Assembly: GCA_003013855.2 (NCBI GenBank) | Contig: ML058548.1 | Location: forward strand, 868,001 to 932,000 | DNA: 64,000 nucleotides | Source of the DNA: Liriodendron chinense | Taxonomy: Eukaryota; Streptophyta; Magnoliopsida; Magnoliales; Magnoliaceae | Direction of reading: 5' to 3' | Shown: positions 20,957-32,493 of the stretch, piece after piece | How positions within the stretch are numbered: position 1 is the first letter of the stretch | Layout: each line of letters starts with the position of its first letter | Translations under genes and position numbers: made by a program | The notes under the pieces: generated by a model | Seen by the model: only the letters and a program-made list of their open reading frames with translations | The model's database searches: none | What the model was told of the DNA's origin: nothing

Positions 20957-23293
20957 TGTTAAGCCTTAAATTATGCATATTTATCTCCAATTCTATGCTT
21001 AAATTACATAAAACAATGCGCTTTAAATACTGACTTAAATATGTTTTTGTGATTATATGAGAAAATGCGAGATGTAAATGAAATGAGTTCAATAGGGAAC
21101 AAATGGACAGCAAGTGTACTTGGGACTTTGAAGGAAATCGAGTTATAAGACTAGAGGATGGATCACTTTCTATGGTGAAAATGAAGACTTAAAAGTCTAG
21201 AAGACCTCATCAAGATCATACATCTTAGAGATTTGAGCTACACATGTTTTAGATGGTCTTGAAGTAGGCAGTCACATATGATGGGAGGTCCACATAAGCC
21301 ACACATGCAGTCCATCACGACAAGCCCCAGCTTCAAGCCTTCAGCAACCAACATCATAACTTCCATCTCCAGCTCCTCCACCAACCTGATGTCCAACAGT
21401 TGGCTGATCGTCCAAACTACTACACAAGCTGCAATTAAATGGACATCATTATAACATTAGTAATGGACCCCGTACGTTAACCACATCCAACGTGTCCAGC
21501 AAGTGCATACAACTGTCAAAGCAAGTAAGAGAAAGAAGAAAAAAAAAGGAAACAATAAAGTTTTTGATTTTGCATTTGAACCAGAAATAGAAACAACAAA
21601 GTTATTCCCATTTTGGGATTTTTTGCCCCATTTGTCGGGCCCATATTGATAATATTTGAAAATCTAGTTTGTCTACGTCGAAGAGGAGCTCGACACTGAA
21701 AAAAACCCAAGTGGTTTCATACTGATCGAAGCTACAAATTGATCGTGGCGGACAAAACAATACGAACTCGTTCAAAATGGTCCAAGTGGCCAACTACTAC
21801 TGATATGAAGAATCCAAACTTACCATCTTCTAGAGCACATCGATATATGAATATCTACAAAGTTTTAAGGTCAAATGGATGTGTGGTTTGAATGTACCGG
21901 TTGAAGAAAGATGGATCATCCTAAAATATTCCAACTGTGTAGATTTTATAGAAAGCTTGAAGTGTTCTAATTTTCGGACCCAATTCTGGAATTATTTTGG
22001 ACAATCTAATCCTTCTATCACGTAGAGGAGGAAGTTTTCTACTAATGTACAAAATTTGAGATGAATCTAACCTCTGAACGGTCTATACCGTTGATTGCAA
22101 GATGACTAGTTCTGGAGATATCCGAATAAAGCAATTTTGAGAGACTGTCTGTAATCTGATTGGTGGGCCAACCCAGAAGATAATTTTGGAAATCTAAAAT
22201 ATCCATGAGGAATTTCATATGTCAAGGAAGCTAAAAATCAAATTTCAAGGCAATCCAACCGTTGGTGAACCCGTACCAAGAGAAACAAAATCTGTTATGT
22301 TGTTGTCATATTGTATGTATTATAAATATGCGAGCTTCTCTCTCTTCTAAGAGGAAGTACGTGGGGAACAAGGAGAGCAAAACCAAGGAGGCACCAAGCC
22401 TCTCTTTTCTAGTTTTTCTTCATTTTCTACTTCTTATTTTTATGTTTTTCTTAGGCTAACTCTCAGCTAGAGCTGAGAGGTGATACTTCTAGTTGTTTAA
22501 TGATGTTCTAGTTCTTTTGATTCGAAATTTATACTTTAATGAAGAACATGGTTTGATTCTAATTAGAATAAAGTTCTAGTTCTAGTTTTTCTTTAATCTT
22601 TTGATGACTACGGGCTCATAGGATGTTTAGATGTTTTAAAACTACTTTCTTACTTGTTTTGTATTATTTAGACTTGTGCACTTCCTTGATCTACCATAGA
22701 CTACGGGCATAGTAGATGCTTTGAATAGATGAAGAACTAAAGTGGGAACTATATCAAACTAAAGTTCTAATCTTTTGTGTTGATTTAAAGTAGTTGTTGT
22801 TGCTTATTGATGTTGGTTTGATTAGAGTTCAAATCATTAGTCAAGTCTAGTGACAGGATTTGATAAATGCTATGATTGTGATCTCAACTAGATTGGAAAG
22901 AGGCTTGGCCTATACAATTGAATGTGCCTAATGCCTGAGCTTTATTGAGGGAACCAAATCAATGAACACCCATTTATTCCAGATTGTTTATGTGCTTTGA
23001 TTATTATATCTTCCGGCTGGATAGATGAAGAAATTTGATTGCAGTTGTGTTAAGAATCGAATCATTGGATTGGGCATGGTTATGACTAGAAGTGAATCCT
23101 TTATGCTTTAGTCTTTCTTGTTCTTCGGATTTTCCTATTTTTCTATTCAGTTCTTAAACTCTGATTTCCTAACCATTCTAGATTTAAGTTATTAGGATAG
23201 TTTGAATTCGTTTACCTCTTTCCTTGTGAATTGACCTCGGTCTTACCGAGAATTATTACTACATTGCAACCTTGTAGTTGAGGCGAGCGAACA
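20957..23293 (+). mobile_element. Solo LTR (2337 bp) with target duplication TATTC, inside the LINE
   Basis: Begins TGTTAAGCC and ends GAGCGAACA. TATTC is repeated exactly at 20952-20956 and 23294-23298. Its 3' third matches other LTRs in the window (CTCTCAGCTAGAGCTGAGAG, CGGTCTTACCGAG). No coding domain. It splits the LINE reverse transcriptase between the GPDSF-region and the YRPIS motif, so it is younger than the LINE. Confidence 0.85.
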
Positions 23294-23390
23294 TATTCCA
23301 TAATTTTGCACAAGTCTGACGCCACCACTTCCCAACATTCGATGAAGAACTCCGCTAAGAAACTGTCCGGCCCGGAGATATTTATCTGAC
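23294..23390 (-). pseudogene. L1-type LINE reverse transcriptase, upstream piece
   Basis: On minus: SPGPDSFLAEFFIECWEVV, matching the conserved region just before the DYRPISL motif of LINE reverse transcriptases. It is separated from that motif (20880) only by the solo LTR. Confidence 0.75.
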
Positions 23391-23391
23391 C

Positions 23392-23605
23392 TTATGAACA
23401 TGTTAGATGACAAATAAACATCAATGTCGGCCCAGTAAAGGAATGACTTTCAATGGTGAAGGTTAAATGGCCAATGTTTCCTTTGGTGTGGTGCACTATC
23501 TATTCCAGTTTTTGGCTCATGCCTCAAAATGTTTAGGTGAAATAGATGGATCGCACAAATATATCACATACATCACGGTGTGGCCCATAATTTTAAGTTA
23601 ATCTT
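23392..23605. mobile_element. Foldback MITE fragment
   Basis: Contains GACAAATAAACATCAATGTC, TGGTGTGGTGCACTATC and ATACATCACGGTGTGGCCC, half of the foldback family. Its left end abuts the LINE remnant. Confidence 0.55.
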
Positions 23606-24875
23606 TTTAGACTTATTTTCAAAGTGGAAATAACACGGATTATTAAACAGGCTTGAAGAGTAATAATTTCTAATTTAAAATGTATTTAGCATGGACATGA
23701 AAAATCAAACAGGCTTAGTCATGCAAGGCACCCACCCTGTTAGCTGCACAATGCACCCACACGGTTAGTCACACGATGCACCCACTCACTGGTGGGGTTA
23801 GCGTGTCTCCTTGGCACTCCAACCAGCTGAGACCTGCTGTTGAAATGCCTAGGCGTCTTCCAACTGTGCTAGGTTGATAACCGAGTTGTTCGTTGTTGGT
23901 AGTGGCCTTTTTAATTTTTTTATTTGTTTTTTACTCTTCTCGGTAATATTCTTAAAATTTACTTTTGTATAGGGAACTTCTTATCAATTAATGTTCTTGA
24001 TTAAATTTTGTATTCTTCCGCTTAATCATGTTCTTCTTCTTCTTTAGAAGCCAGTGACTAGGGTTGCCTATGGACTGGGCTTCCATCTTGCAAGCAAAAT
24101 TTTGAATAAGCCTAGCCCGAAACCCAGCCCAAACGGTTCAAAATTTGGTCCAAGCCCCGCCCTTTAGCCATGCCCAGATCATAAGTGTTTTATTCACTGT
24201 CTGAAGCAACTGCTAAAAGTAGTAAGATTCAACTCTAACCCTTGAAAGGTGTTTGTGCAAAAAAAATTCCGGATTGTTCTCCTTCAACTTTTTTCCTTCA
24301 ATACCTTTCTTTGACTACATTCTTCGGTTTCTTACGATTCTTTTACACAATGCAGAAGCTAAGTATTTGTACATTACACATGGGCAGTCAGTTGATAAAA
24401 GTCGGGCCCATCGTTAGATAATAAGAAATCGGAATCGTTTGTTTGATGGGTCTCACACTGGATGATCTATGCAGCAAAAGTATTCAAGAATAGAAGATCC
24501 TTTTCTATAAAATAATTAGCATTCTATTGGTGGAATGGTAACATTTTCTTTTGAACCATTTATTTGTAATTCTGTCCTTTTAATCTTAAATAAAAATGTA
24601 ATAGATCTGGTCAAAACAAGTGAAACTCAGACGAGTCACCAGTTTCACTGCTTGAAGTCTCGGCTCATTGGTTGATGAAGCCAAGTTCAAGTTCCTGATT
24701 TTTAACAATGATTGTGAAAAGCAACATATTGCCTACACCTCACTGGTTAAGGTCATTGCCTCCCTAAGTTGATACTGGGGATTCGAATAGGTTCGAGTCA
24801 CACTGAGTTATATCAAGTTGACCGAGCCATTGAGTCGGCTGGAGAAGTCTCTCTGAGTCCAAATCGAGCCAGGCC
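23606..24875. other. No gene recognised; possible hAT-like end near 24057
   Basis: AT-rich intergenic sequence. Around 24057-24175 there is CTAGGGTTGCCTATGGACTG followed by a stretch like a hAT-type MITE end, but no matching right end or 8-bp duplication was found. Confidence 0.35.
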
Positions 24876-24877
24876 CA

Positions 24878-25500
24878 GTCAGGTGGGTCTCATCGTGGTA
24901 GTTCAGCAACAATAGCAATGACTCAACCTCCCTATCTTGGCCAGGTGGGTCCCATCCTGGTAGTTCAGCATAACTCATCCTCCCGGACGCGGATTGCCTG
25001 CGAAAACCATTCGCAGGCATCTCCTGTGCTTGGAATCTAGGTGGGGCCCAACCATTTTGTGAGATCATTTTAGGCGTTGCAACCAAAAGTGGACGGGATC
25101 CAAGACTCAAGTAGGCCGTATTAAAACAAAAGGTGGGTAGGGAAATTCCTACCGTTGAAACCTCTATGGGTCCACTGATGTTTATATGCAATCCATACTG
25201 TTTATAATGTTATGCCTACTGAGATGAACTGAAAACACAAATATTATCCTGATTCGAAACTTCTGTGGTCCCCACGAATATTTCAATTGTCTAAGTTCAA
25301 TCGCTACTTTTTCGGCCCACTTAAGTCTTGAATCCCGTTCGTGTTTGGTCACAACTCCTAAAATGATCTTACAAAACGGTTGGACGGCGTAGATTTCTCA
25401 CAAACATCATGGTGGGCCCACCTTGATTCCGAGCCGCAGGAGATGCCTGCAAAGGCTTTCGCAGGCAATCCACGTCCCATCCTCCCTATCCTTGGCACAC
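24878..25500. repeat. ~62-bp tandem duplication, target of a MITE insertion
   Basis: CAGGTGGGTCTCATCGTGGTAG...CCTCCCTATCTTGGC is followed by CAGGTGGGTCCCATCCTGGTAG...CATCCTCCC. Its end (CTATCCTTGGC) resumes after the MITE at 25487. So a tandem duplication existed before the MITE inserted into its second copy. Confidence 0.6.
24985..25477. mobile_element. Mutator-like MITE (493 bp) with perfect 9-bp target duplication
   Basis: Terminal inverted repeats begin GGACGCGGATTGCCTGCG and end CGCAGGCAATCCACGTCC, extending inwards through CGCAGGCATCTCC. CATCCTCCC is repeated exactly at 24976-24984 and 25478-25486; a 9-bp duplication is the Mutator-superfamily signature. The interior carries the foldback-family words (TTTTGTGAGATCATTTTAGG, AAGACTCAAGTAGGCC) and their inverted counterparts. 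No coding capacity. Confidence 0.88.
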
Positions 25501-25994
25501 GTGTATGGCTATCCACGCCATCCACGTGGCGGTTAGCATAAAGCCCAAAAATCACACTGATTAAGCAATCCCAAACATCTAATTCGTGCCAATCAGTTTT
25601 CCAAATTTCAACGGCCATATCAGCATTTACTGTACCGGTCAGCTGTTGGATGGTCTGAAAAGCTTAAAGCTTTCCAGGTGCCATCACCACTTAAAAATGA
25701 AGATTTATATGATACTCAGGTTGCACATGACCCTTGATGGGCAGCAATTCAAAAATATACACGTATATAATAACTAAAAAAATAATATAAAACGGGTAGA
25801 TAGTACAGCTCACTTTCACCAAATCACAATTTCAAGATCAGACGGGTTGAACAATCCTAATTGTGGATCCGTTGGATAATTTTCATTTCCATCCAATAAT
25901 GTCCACCAATCCGATAGTCATGTAATCAAATAAGCTTAATCTTTGGTTTATAATACATCTACATTGGATATAATAATTTTGACTATTCAATTTG
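25487..25994. other. No gene recognised
   Basis: Intergenic sequence with no supported ORF. It is the left flank of the 16.8-kb Tat-type element. Confidence 0.5.
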
Positions 25995-25999
25995 ACTTG

Positions 26000-26729
26000 T
26001 GTTATACCCTAATTCTACCAATATGGGTAAAGAACCAATCGAAAGAAGACACGTAAGTAAGTAGCCGTGAGGTGTATACGACCACGATGAAGTTCCTAGT
26101 GATATAGTTGGCATCAGTCTGAAATGCCACAGCACTAAGTGGAGCGGGCGAACGTTGCCAAGTTAGCGAGCGGTTATCATAAAGGAGAAATCTGGAAGAG
26201 GAATAGTAGGCGAGTGGTCAAAGTAGACGGTTAATACTAGAAGTATCTGGATGGGCGATCAAAGTTATAAAAGCAGTAGGAGAACGACAAAGTAAAAGGT
26301 CCAGTACCAATGAAATCGATCTATCTTTCTAATTTGCAAAATCCCTTACATTTCATAGTGTAATCAATCCATTTTAATAGTCCAAGTTGAAGATCGCCCA
26401 CATGGTCGATTATAAATTCTTTTCTTTACATCATTTAAAAGTAACACCGAGAGGAATCTTTTCGCTCGAAAGGTAAAATTGCAACCCACTTTCTGGAGGA
26501 CGAACCCCACCCTCCAAACATCACCTGATCAATTTCATTGAACAACTGAACGAGTGGCTAGTTGGGTGACCGATCTCTACAGATCTTGGTCATATACGGT
26601 CGATCACAACGTATCTACCTTCCCTAACGCTCGGGGTCATTGTTGTTCGGTTGGAATCGAGCCACGAAAAGCAGTTCTGGCACGCCCGTACACACCTCAC
26701 ACACGTGGCCGACGAATAACTCAGCAACA
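26000..26729 (+). repeat. 5' LTR of the Tat-type element (730 bp)
   Basis: TGTTATACCC...CAGCAACA. Compared with the 3' LTR it lacks about 235 bp between TCCAAG (26381-26386) and GAAGATCGCCC. Confidence 0.88.
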
Positions 26730-26730
26730 T

Positions 26731-26750
26731 ATTTTAGCACGCCCGGTGGA
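26731..26750 (+). promoter_or_regulatory. Primer-binding site of the Tat-type element
   Basis: ATTTTAGCACGCCCGGTGGA follows the LTR end by one base. The GCACGCCCGGTGG core is the form usual for Tat-clade primer-binding sites. I do not name the tRNA. Confidence 0.65.
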
Positions 26751-26774
26751 ACATCGCTTTGCTATACAAGATTT

Positions 26775-28579
26775 ATGAGTAGAAGGAGCAATCGAATTGC
26801 TAAGATAGAACCAAAAGATACTACTATTCAACCACCACACCTTGAATTGGAAGTAGTCACAATCTCTAATCCTACCAACAAACCCGATTGACCAAGTCAC
26901 AGAGTCAACTTCTCAGGCTACTCCGCTAGATGAAGTCACAAGTGACCTTAGAGAAGTTCGAGTGACTATGCAACAAATTTAGGAACAAGAGAAAGCTCAA
27001 GCAAACAAAATAAATGTTCAGGTCGAGCATCTCCATGCGCAAACGGATAGCTTGAATAGATGGATAGCCCATCAGACTGAGGCTATACATCGAATGATGA
27101 ATGTTATCACAGAGAGGACAATTATGCTAGTTCCACATAACGAAGGGAGCTCGGTCAATAATATGGCACAACCACCTCAAGGGGCACCACGAGTTGTCCC
27201 GATCTATCCAATCCCAGAACTGCGTAACATTGGGCCCACCTATAATTTCAGACGGCCTGACTGCGAGAAATTTTACACCTGAAATTAGAAATCACGGAAT
27301 TCCTGTTGGACAATCATTTCAACAATTCCCTAGGAATCTATTGTTTCAGGAAGGGCAAAACCGCGGAATCCCTGAGCCGCCACTTGCTCCCGAACCCCAA
27401 CGGGTTGACCGATACTATATTGTTCAGTTAGTCCAAGAGGTTGCTGGACAGGTCTTGGGACGAAATATTATCCCAATGTATCATAAGTTGTATCCAGAGT
27501 GGGTCGATCGACAACATTCATTGCCTAGGAATTATCGTCTAGACTTTGCATTATTTTTTAGCGACGCCCGACAATCAACTATCGAACATGTCGATTAGTT
27601 CATTATGTAGTGTGGAGAAATCACTAATAACGAGTACTACAAGTTGCAACTATTTGTTCATTCACTAATAGCTACAGCATTCACATGGTATTCTAATTTA
27701 TTGCCAAATTCAATTCATACATGGCAAGAGTTAGAAGAAAATTTCATGCCCAATTCTTTTCTAGAAATAGGGAAATGACCATGGTAGATTTGGCAAGACT
27801 TCGCCAATTACCAGGAGAATTATGTGAAAGTTATATCGCCCAATTTAAAAGGGCAAAGAGTAGGTAAAATAGTCACACCTGAATCAGAGTTCATACAACT
27901 TGCTCAAGATGGGTTAGATTTAAAACTCCGAAAGAAGTTTATCGGTACTGAATTCATAGATTTATATGATCTAACTCGAAAAGTCTCTAGATACGATGAA
28001 CTTTTGCAGGAAATATCCAAACAAAAGAATGCATCAATCGAGACGTATTATTATGATCCCAATTATGAAGTTGTTATCGTTGAAGTTGTAGCTAAAAAGC
28101 CTCTTGTATATTCTGCCCTGATCAAAGCCGAAACCACAATATCAGCCACACCCAAAACCCAGAGAACAGTTTCTTTTGATATCGCCCGGGCTGATGAAAT
28201 ATTTGAAATACTTTTGACAGGAAAATTCATTAAGGTCCCCATCAATCATTGAGTACCAACAACAGAAGAATTAAAAAATGTTACATATTACAAATGGCAT
28301 GGAACTCGAAATCATACCACTAACCAATGTGTTATTTTCAAGAACATCATCCAGGACAATATTAACAAAGGTCTGTTGAAATTTCCAAGAAAGGAGGAAG
28401 AAGCAATGCTGATTGATACCGATCCTTTCCCACCAGTACTGAAAGCAAACATGGTTACAGCCGATCTTCGAAGAATCAATCGGCCACGAAGAAAAATAAA
28501 TCTGAATGATGACAAACACCGTGAAGCTTCGCAGAGGTTAGAGTCACTACCTCGACAACAGTACGCAAATTCTGAATGA
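26775..28579 (+). pseudogene. Gag of the Tat-type element
   Basis: The most plausible start is the ATG at 26775 (MSRRSNR), about 45 bp after the LTR. The N-terminal part has a helical stretch (LDEVTSDLREVRVTMQQ, then HLHAQTDSLNRWIAHQTEAI). The capsid part has QLVQEVAGQVLGRNIIPMYH and YPEWVD, then YKLQLFVHSLIATAFTWYSN and LDLKLRKKFIG. Around 28285-28350 the usual CKWHxxxxHxTxxC knuckle reads YYKWHGTRNHTTNQC, so its first cysteine is a tyrosine. Frameshifts and stops near 26890, 27280, 27600 and 27780 break the frame into four parts. Confidence 0.82.
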
Positions 28580-28599
28580 TCAAGATGGTGACCGATAGG

Positions 28600-29480
28600 T
28601 AGGCCACTTGAATGTTATGAATCACAAAGATGTGTCCATTGTGCAAGGAGGTTGTCTAAGCCTACTTACAAACATGCTCATACAGAGCATGAGCGGAATA
28701 ATGACTGATGGACAAGTAACTATGAAACAAGACCGTCAAGACGGTCATACTGGCTGACGCAACGGTCAATAGATAGACCAAGAATGGTTAAACCTCCAGT
28801 GGTACAGACAGAGGAATGGCAAAGAGTGAGGCATCCCAAATTTCCAGGTGTGCCTGAAAGAATGACGCAGTCGTAAAAACGACGATGGCAGCGCCATCGA
28901 GCAGCTGAAAAAGGGGTAGCAACTTCGTATAACGAGGTTATTCTAGAAAGTTTTGTGAGTAAATCGCTAATAGAAGACGAAGAAGCTGCCATCAATATGG
29001 TCGGCATGGTTATAGGGACCATTCGAAACAACTCTTAAACAGAAAGGATTAGACGCGGGATATCAAGATGGTGAAAGCTCCACTAAGTGGGTCAACATCG
29101 AGGAACAAGATGATTCACTGAATGATTTCAATGAAGAATGGATGGGAGACGATGACGCGTTGATTGAAGAACTTCTTGCAGCTGCCAAGACATTGGATAC
29201 GACTCCAATTGTTCAAGAGGAAATGATCAATCCAAATCCATTGTAATCGAAAAATGAAGAGGTGTGTTCGGAATACTCAGGGGGCAATGCTCGAATACAA
29301 AAATTGTGTTCAGAAGATTACCACCCATAACATTCGATTGTAATATGGTCTTAACCCTTCATTCTGATTTCCAGGTAAAGCCACACCAACAGAATGAGAT
29401 GAGAGGCGATGTCGAAAAAGTAAATCCTCCCATTATATCACAACATGTGTCATGTCACAAGCCAGGAATATCCAGAGTTA
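28600..29480 (+). other. Gag-protease linker region, degenerate
   Basis: Between the Gag knuckle and the protease. No complete domain is recognised; an acidic stretch near 29090-29210 (DSLNDFNEEWMGDDDALIEE) fits the spacer of Tat-type polyproteins. Confidence 0.45.
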
Positions 29481-29910
29481 TAGAGGGAGGAGGCTTAAGT
29501 TAGATGCAGCCATTGAACATTGTCACCGTTCAGCCAGCTATGTAAGTAAAAAAAGTGGTCATCGAAAAACCAACTCTCAGTATGACTCAACATCTTAAGC
29601 CCTTATACATATCAGCTCACCTCGAGAGGTGTCCAGTTACTAGAATTATTTTCGACAATGGAGTTGCGGTCAACCTCCTTCCTGTAAGAATGATGTCCCA
29701 ATTAGAGAAATCATCAGCTGATCTTATACCTTCTGACGTGACTATTAGTAATTTCACCGAGGTGTTACTAACACTCACGGGGTATTACCCATTGATCTTA
29801 CGGTTGGAACCAAGAAGGCGCTAGTTGCCTTCTTCATAGTCGATATGTCGTCCAAGTATAATGCATTATTGAGAAGAGATTGGATTCATTCCTTCGGATG
29901 CATTCCATCT
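29480..29910 (+). pseudogene. Aspartic protease of the Tat-type element
   Basis: KPLYISAHLERCPVTRIIF is followed by the active-site loop DNGVAVNLLP, where Tat elements usually have DGGSAVNLLP. DLIPSDVTISNFT comes next. The catalytic Asp is kept, but the following Gly is Asn and the Ser is Val. The frame ends at 29824, where a frameshift follows. Confidence 0.75.
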
Positions 29911-30560
29911 TCTTTACATTAATTCATAGTGTTCTGGAATCAAGATAGGATCGAGCTAGTCCTAGCCGACAATATGCCATTCTTGGCAACACAAAATGCT
30001 AGTGAGGCATATTATTATGGGGAAGAAGTTTGGACGATCCAATTCACTGGAAGAAATAAGTATGGATGACCGACCGGAATGTCGATAATAAAAACCTTAG
30101 AAGCTATTGTGCAAGACATTGCTTCAATATTTTACCTTGACAATAGTTGGTCGATGGACATTGTACCATATCGGCCTACATCGAAATGCATTATCGAAGA
30201 AATTCCATGAATTACACCATGATAAAGGAAATACATCAGGCTGATGTCATGGCCAGAATGAAAAGGCTTGAAGAAAGCCTTCAATATTATGAAGATGGTT
30301 GTTTTGTAAATTTGGTCGAAGTTATCATGCTAATTGATGCAGTTGCAGAGGATGGAATTTCTTTGAATGATTTAGAAGATGCTCCTTATAAACTAGATGA
30401 TTCTCAAGCTCAAATGCAAGATCCACTGATTGAAATAAATTTGAGAACTGAACAAAACCCTCGGCCGACATTTGTGAGTGGACTTCTGACACTACAAATT
30501 CAGGCCGAATTGGTTGGTTTGCTCAAAGAATCGCTGATTACTTTGCATGGAATTATCACG
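29911..30560 (+). other. Protease-RT linker region
   Basis: An open frame at 30147-30569 fits the spacer before Tat-type reverse transcriptase but shows no domain I can name. It is interrupted by stops upstream. Confidence 0.4.
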
Positions 30561-30566
30561 AATTAT

Positions 30567-31420
30567 TGAGGCTAGACTAAAGCTTAGTAGAGCACAGGTT
30601 ACTGACTAAGGAAGGATTTCGGCCACACAAGCAGCCACCAAGGCAAATGACGGTCGAAATAACTTATAAGATAATGGAAGAAATTGAGCAATTATTCAAA
30701 GCGGGGTTCATCAAGCCTATCAAGTATGTAGAATGGATCTCAAATGTAGTCCGGGTAATGAAGAAGAATGGTAAGCTTCGAGTATGCATTGATTTTAGAA
30801 ATTTAAATTTAGCAACTTTAAAAGATGAATACCCAATGCCGATTGCAGACTAATTGATTGACTGAGTGGCTAGTCATCATATTATCTCTTTTATGGATGA
30901 TCACTCAGGATATAATCATATACACATTGCTGCGGATGATGTTCCAAAAAAAACATTTCAGTGTCTCGGTCCTCTCGGCATGTTTTGTTGGGTAGTCATA
31001 CCTTTCGGGTTGAAGAATGATAAGGTGACATACCAAAGGGCTATGAATTTGACATTTCATGACATGATCGGTCAGTTCATGGAAGTGTATGTTGATGATG
31101 TCGTCATAAAATCGACCGACCTTGAAGATTATTTTGCACATTGACGTAAATCGTTTATACGAATGAGGAATCATAAATTAAAAATGACTCCTCTCAAATA
31201 TGCGTTTGGGGTATTGACCGAAAATTTCCTCGAATTTCTTGTGCATTAACGTGGAATCTTGGTCGATAAAAACAAAGCTCAAGCCATCGTCAATGCCCGG
31301 GCCCCAAAGAATAAAAAGGAATTGCAGCATTTTTTGGGCAAATTAATTTTATGAGGTGTTTCATTTCTAATTGTGCAAGGAAGACTAATGTTTTTACTCC
31401 TTTAATTAAGATAAATCAGG
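30567..31420 (+). pseudogene. Reverse transcriptase of the Tat-type element
   Basis: Copies element RNA into DNA. Motifs in order: FKAGFIKPIKYVEWISNVV, NGKLRVCIDFRNLN, DEYPMPIAD, FMDDHSGYNHIHIA (catalytic Asp), WVVIPFGLKN, and YVDDVVIKS with the catalytic DD. GILVDKNKAQAI and KNKKELQHFLGKL follow. Stops near 30851, 30863 and 31142 break it. Confidence 0.88.
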
Positions 31421-31439
31421 ATGATGAATTCAGGTAGGA

Positions 31440-32433
31440 GAAGGGAAATCAGCAAGCTTTTGAAGAGATTAAAAAGTATCTGACAAAGCCGTCAGTCTTA
31501 ATGCCACCTGTTGGTGGACGACCACTAAAGCTATATATAGTGGTCTTCATGGAGTCAATCGGAGCTTTATTGGTCCAAGAAGACGACAATAGGATAGAGC
31601 GAGCAATTTACTATTTAAGCCGAACACTGCTCGACATAGAAAGACGATATTTGACTATTGAGAAACTGTGCTTGTCTTTGTATTTCTTAACCACAAAGTT
31701 AAGACAATACTTGTTAGCCGAAAGTGTTTCTATAGTCACTTCAACTAATATGATAAAATATATGCTTAATTGGCCCATTATTAATGGCTGAATCGGCAAA
31801 TGGACATTGGCTTATCTGAATTTGAATTGAGATATGTACCTTAGAAATCGATGAAAGGGCGTACAATTGCCAATTTTCTAACTGATCACCCTTCATATTT
31901 GGAAGATCAACTTTCCCCTTAGGTATTCGATTTGTACCATGTATATTGGACCCCTTAGAAATTGATATTTGATGGCATCGAACTCATAAAACTGCCCGAG
32001 TTAGGATCATTTTGATCGCCCCAAATGGTAAACGGCATAATTTTGCTTTCCAGCTGGAATTTGAATGCACCAATAATCAAACTAAATACGAAGCCATGAT
32101 AATAGGTTTAGAATTATTGATGGAGTTCGACTGTTCAGGAATATCATGATTATTGGTGATTCACAATTGATAATCAACCAAATTGCCGGACGATTCAAAT
32201 GCACCAGTCCTTCATTACTGTCTTAGTATGCTCTAGCTACACAAATGCTCGACAACTTTGATGGGGTGGAACTTATGCATGTAATTAGAGAATATAATAT
32301 TAATGCTAATGAATTGACACAAATGGCCGTGGGTTTGGAGAATGGGTATGCATCAATCGATCGAACAATTAATGTCCAAAATAGACCGATGCCCTCAGTT
32401 CTTGGTCGAGAAGTCACCATGAAAATATTCTAA
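31440..32433 (+). pseudogene. RNase H regions of the Tat-type element
   Basis: First domain: AFEEIKKYL, then YIVVFMESIGALLVQED, AIYYLSRTLLDIERRYLTIE, the RT-attached RNase H. After a stretch with many stops, a second RNase H-like piece appears: AFQLEFECTNNQTKYEAMI, GDSQLIINQI and REYNINANELTQMA. Two RNase H domains are a Tat-clade hallmark. The second domain is in a shifted frame before 32245. Confidence 0.75.
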
Positions 32434-32493
32434 GTCAAATTGGAGGAAGACGACTGGCGAGCCCCCATTGCAGTCTACCTTTAATGTCCACGT

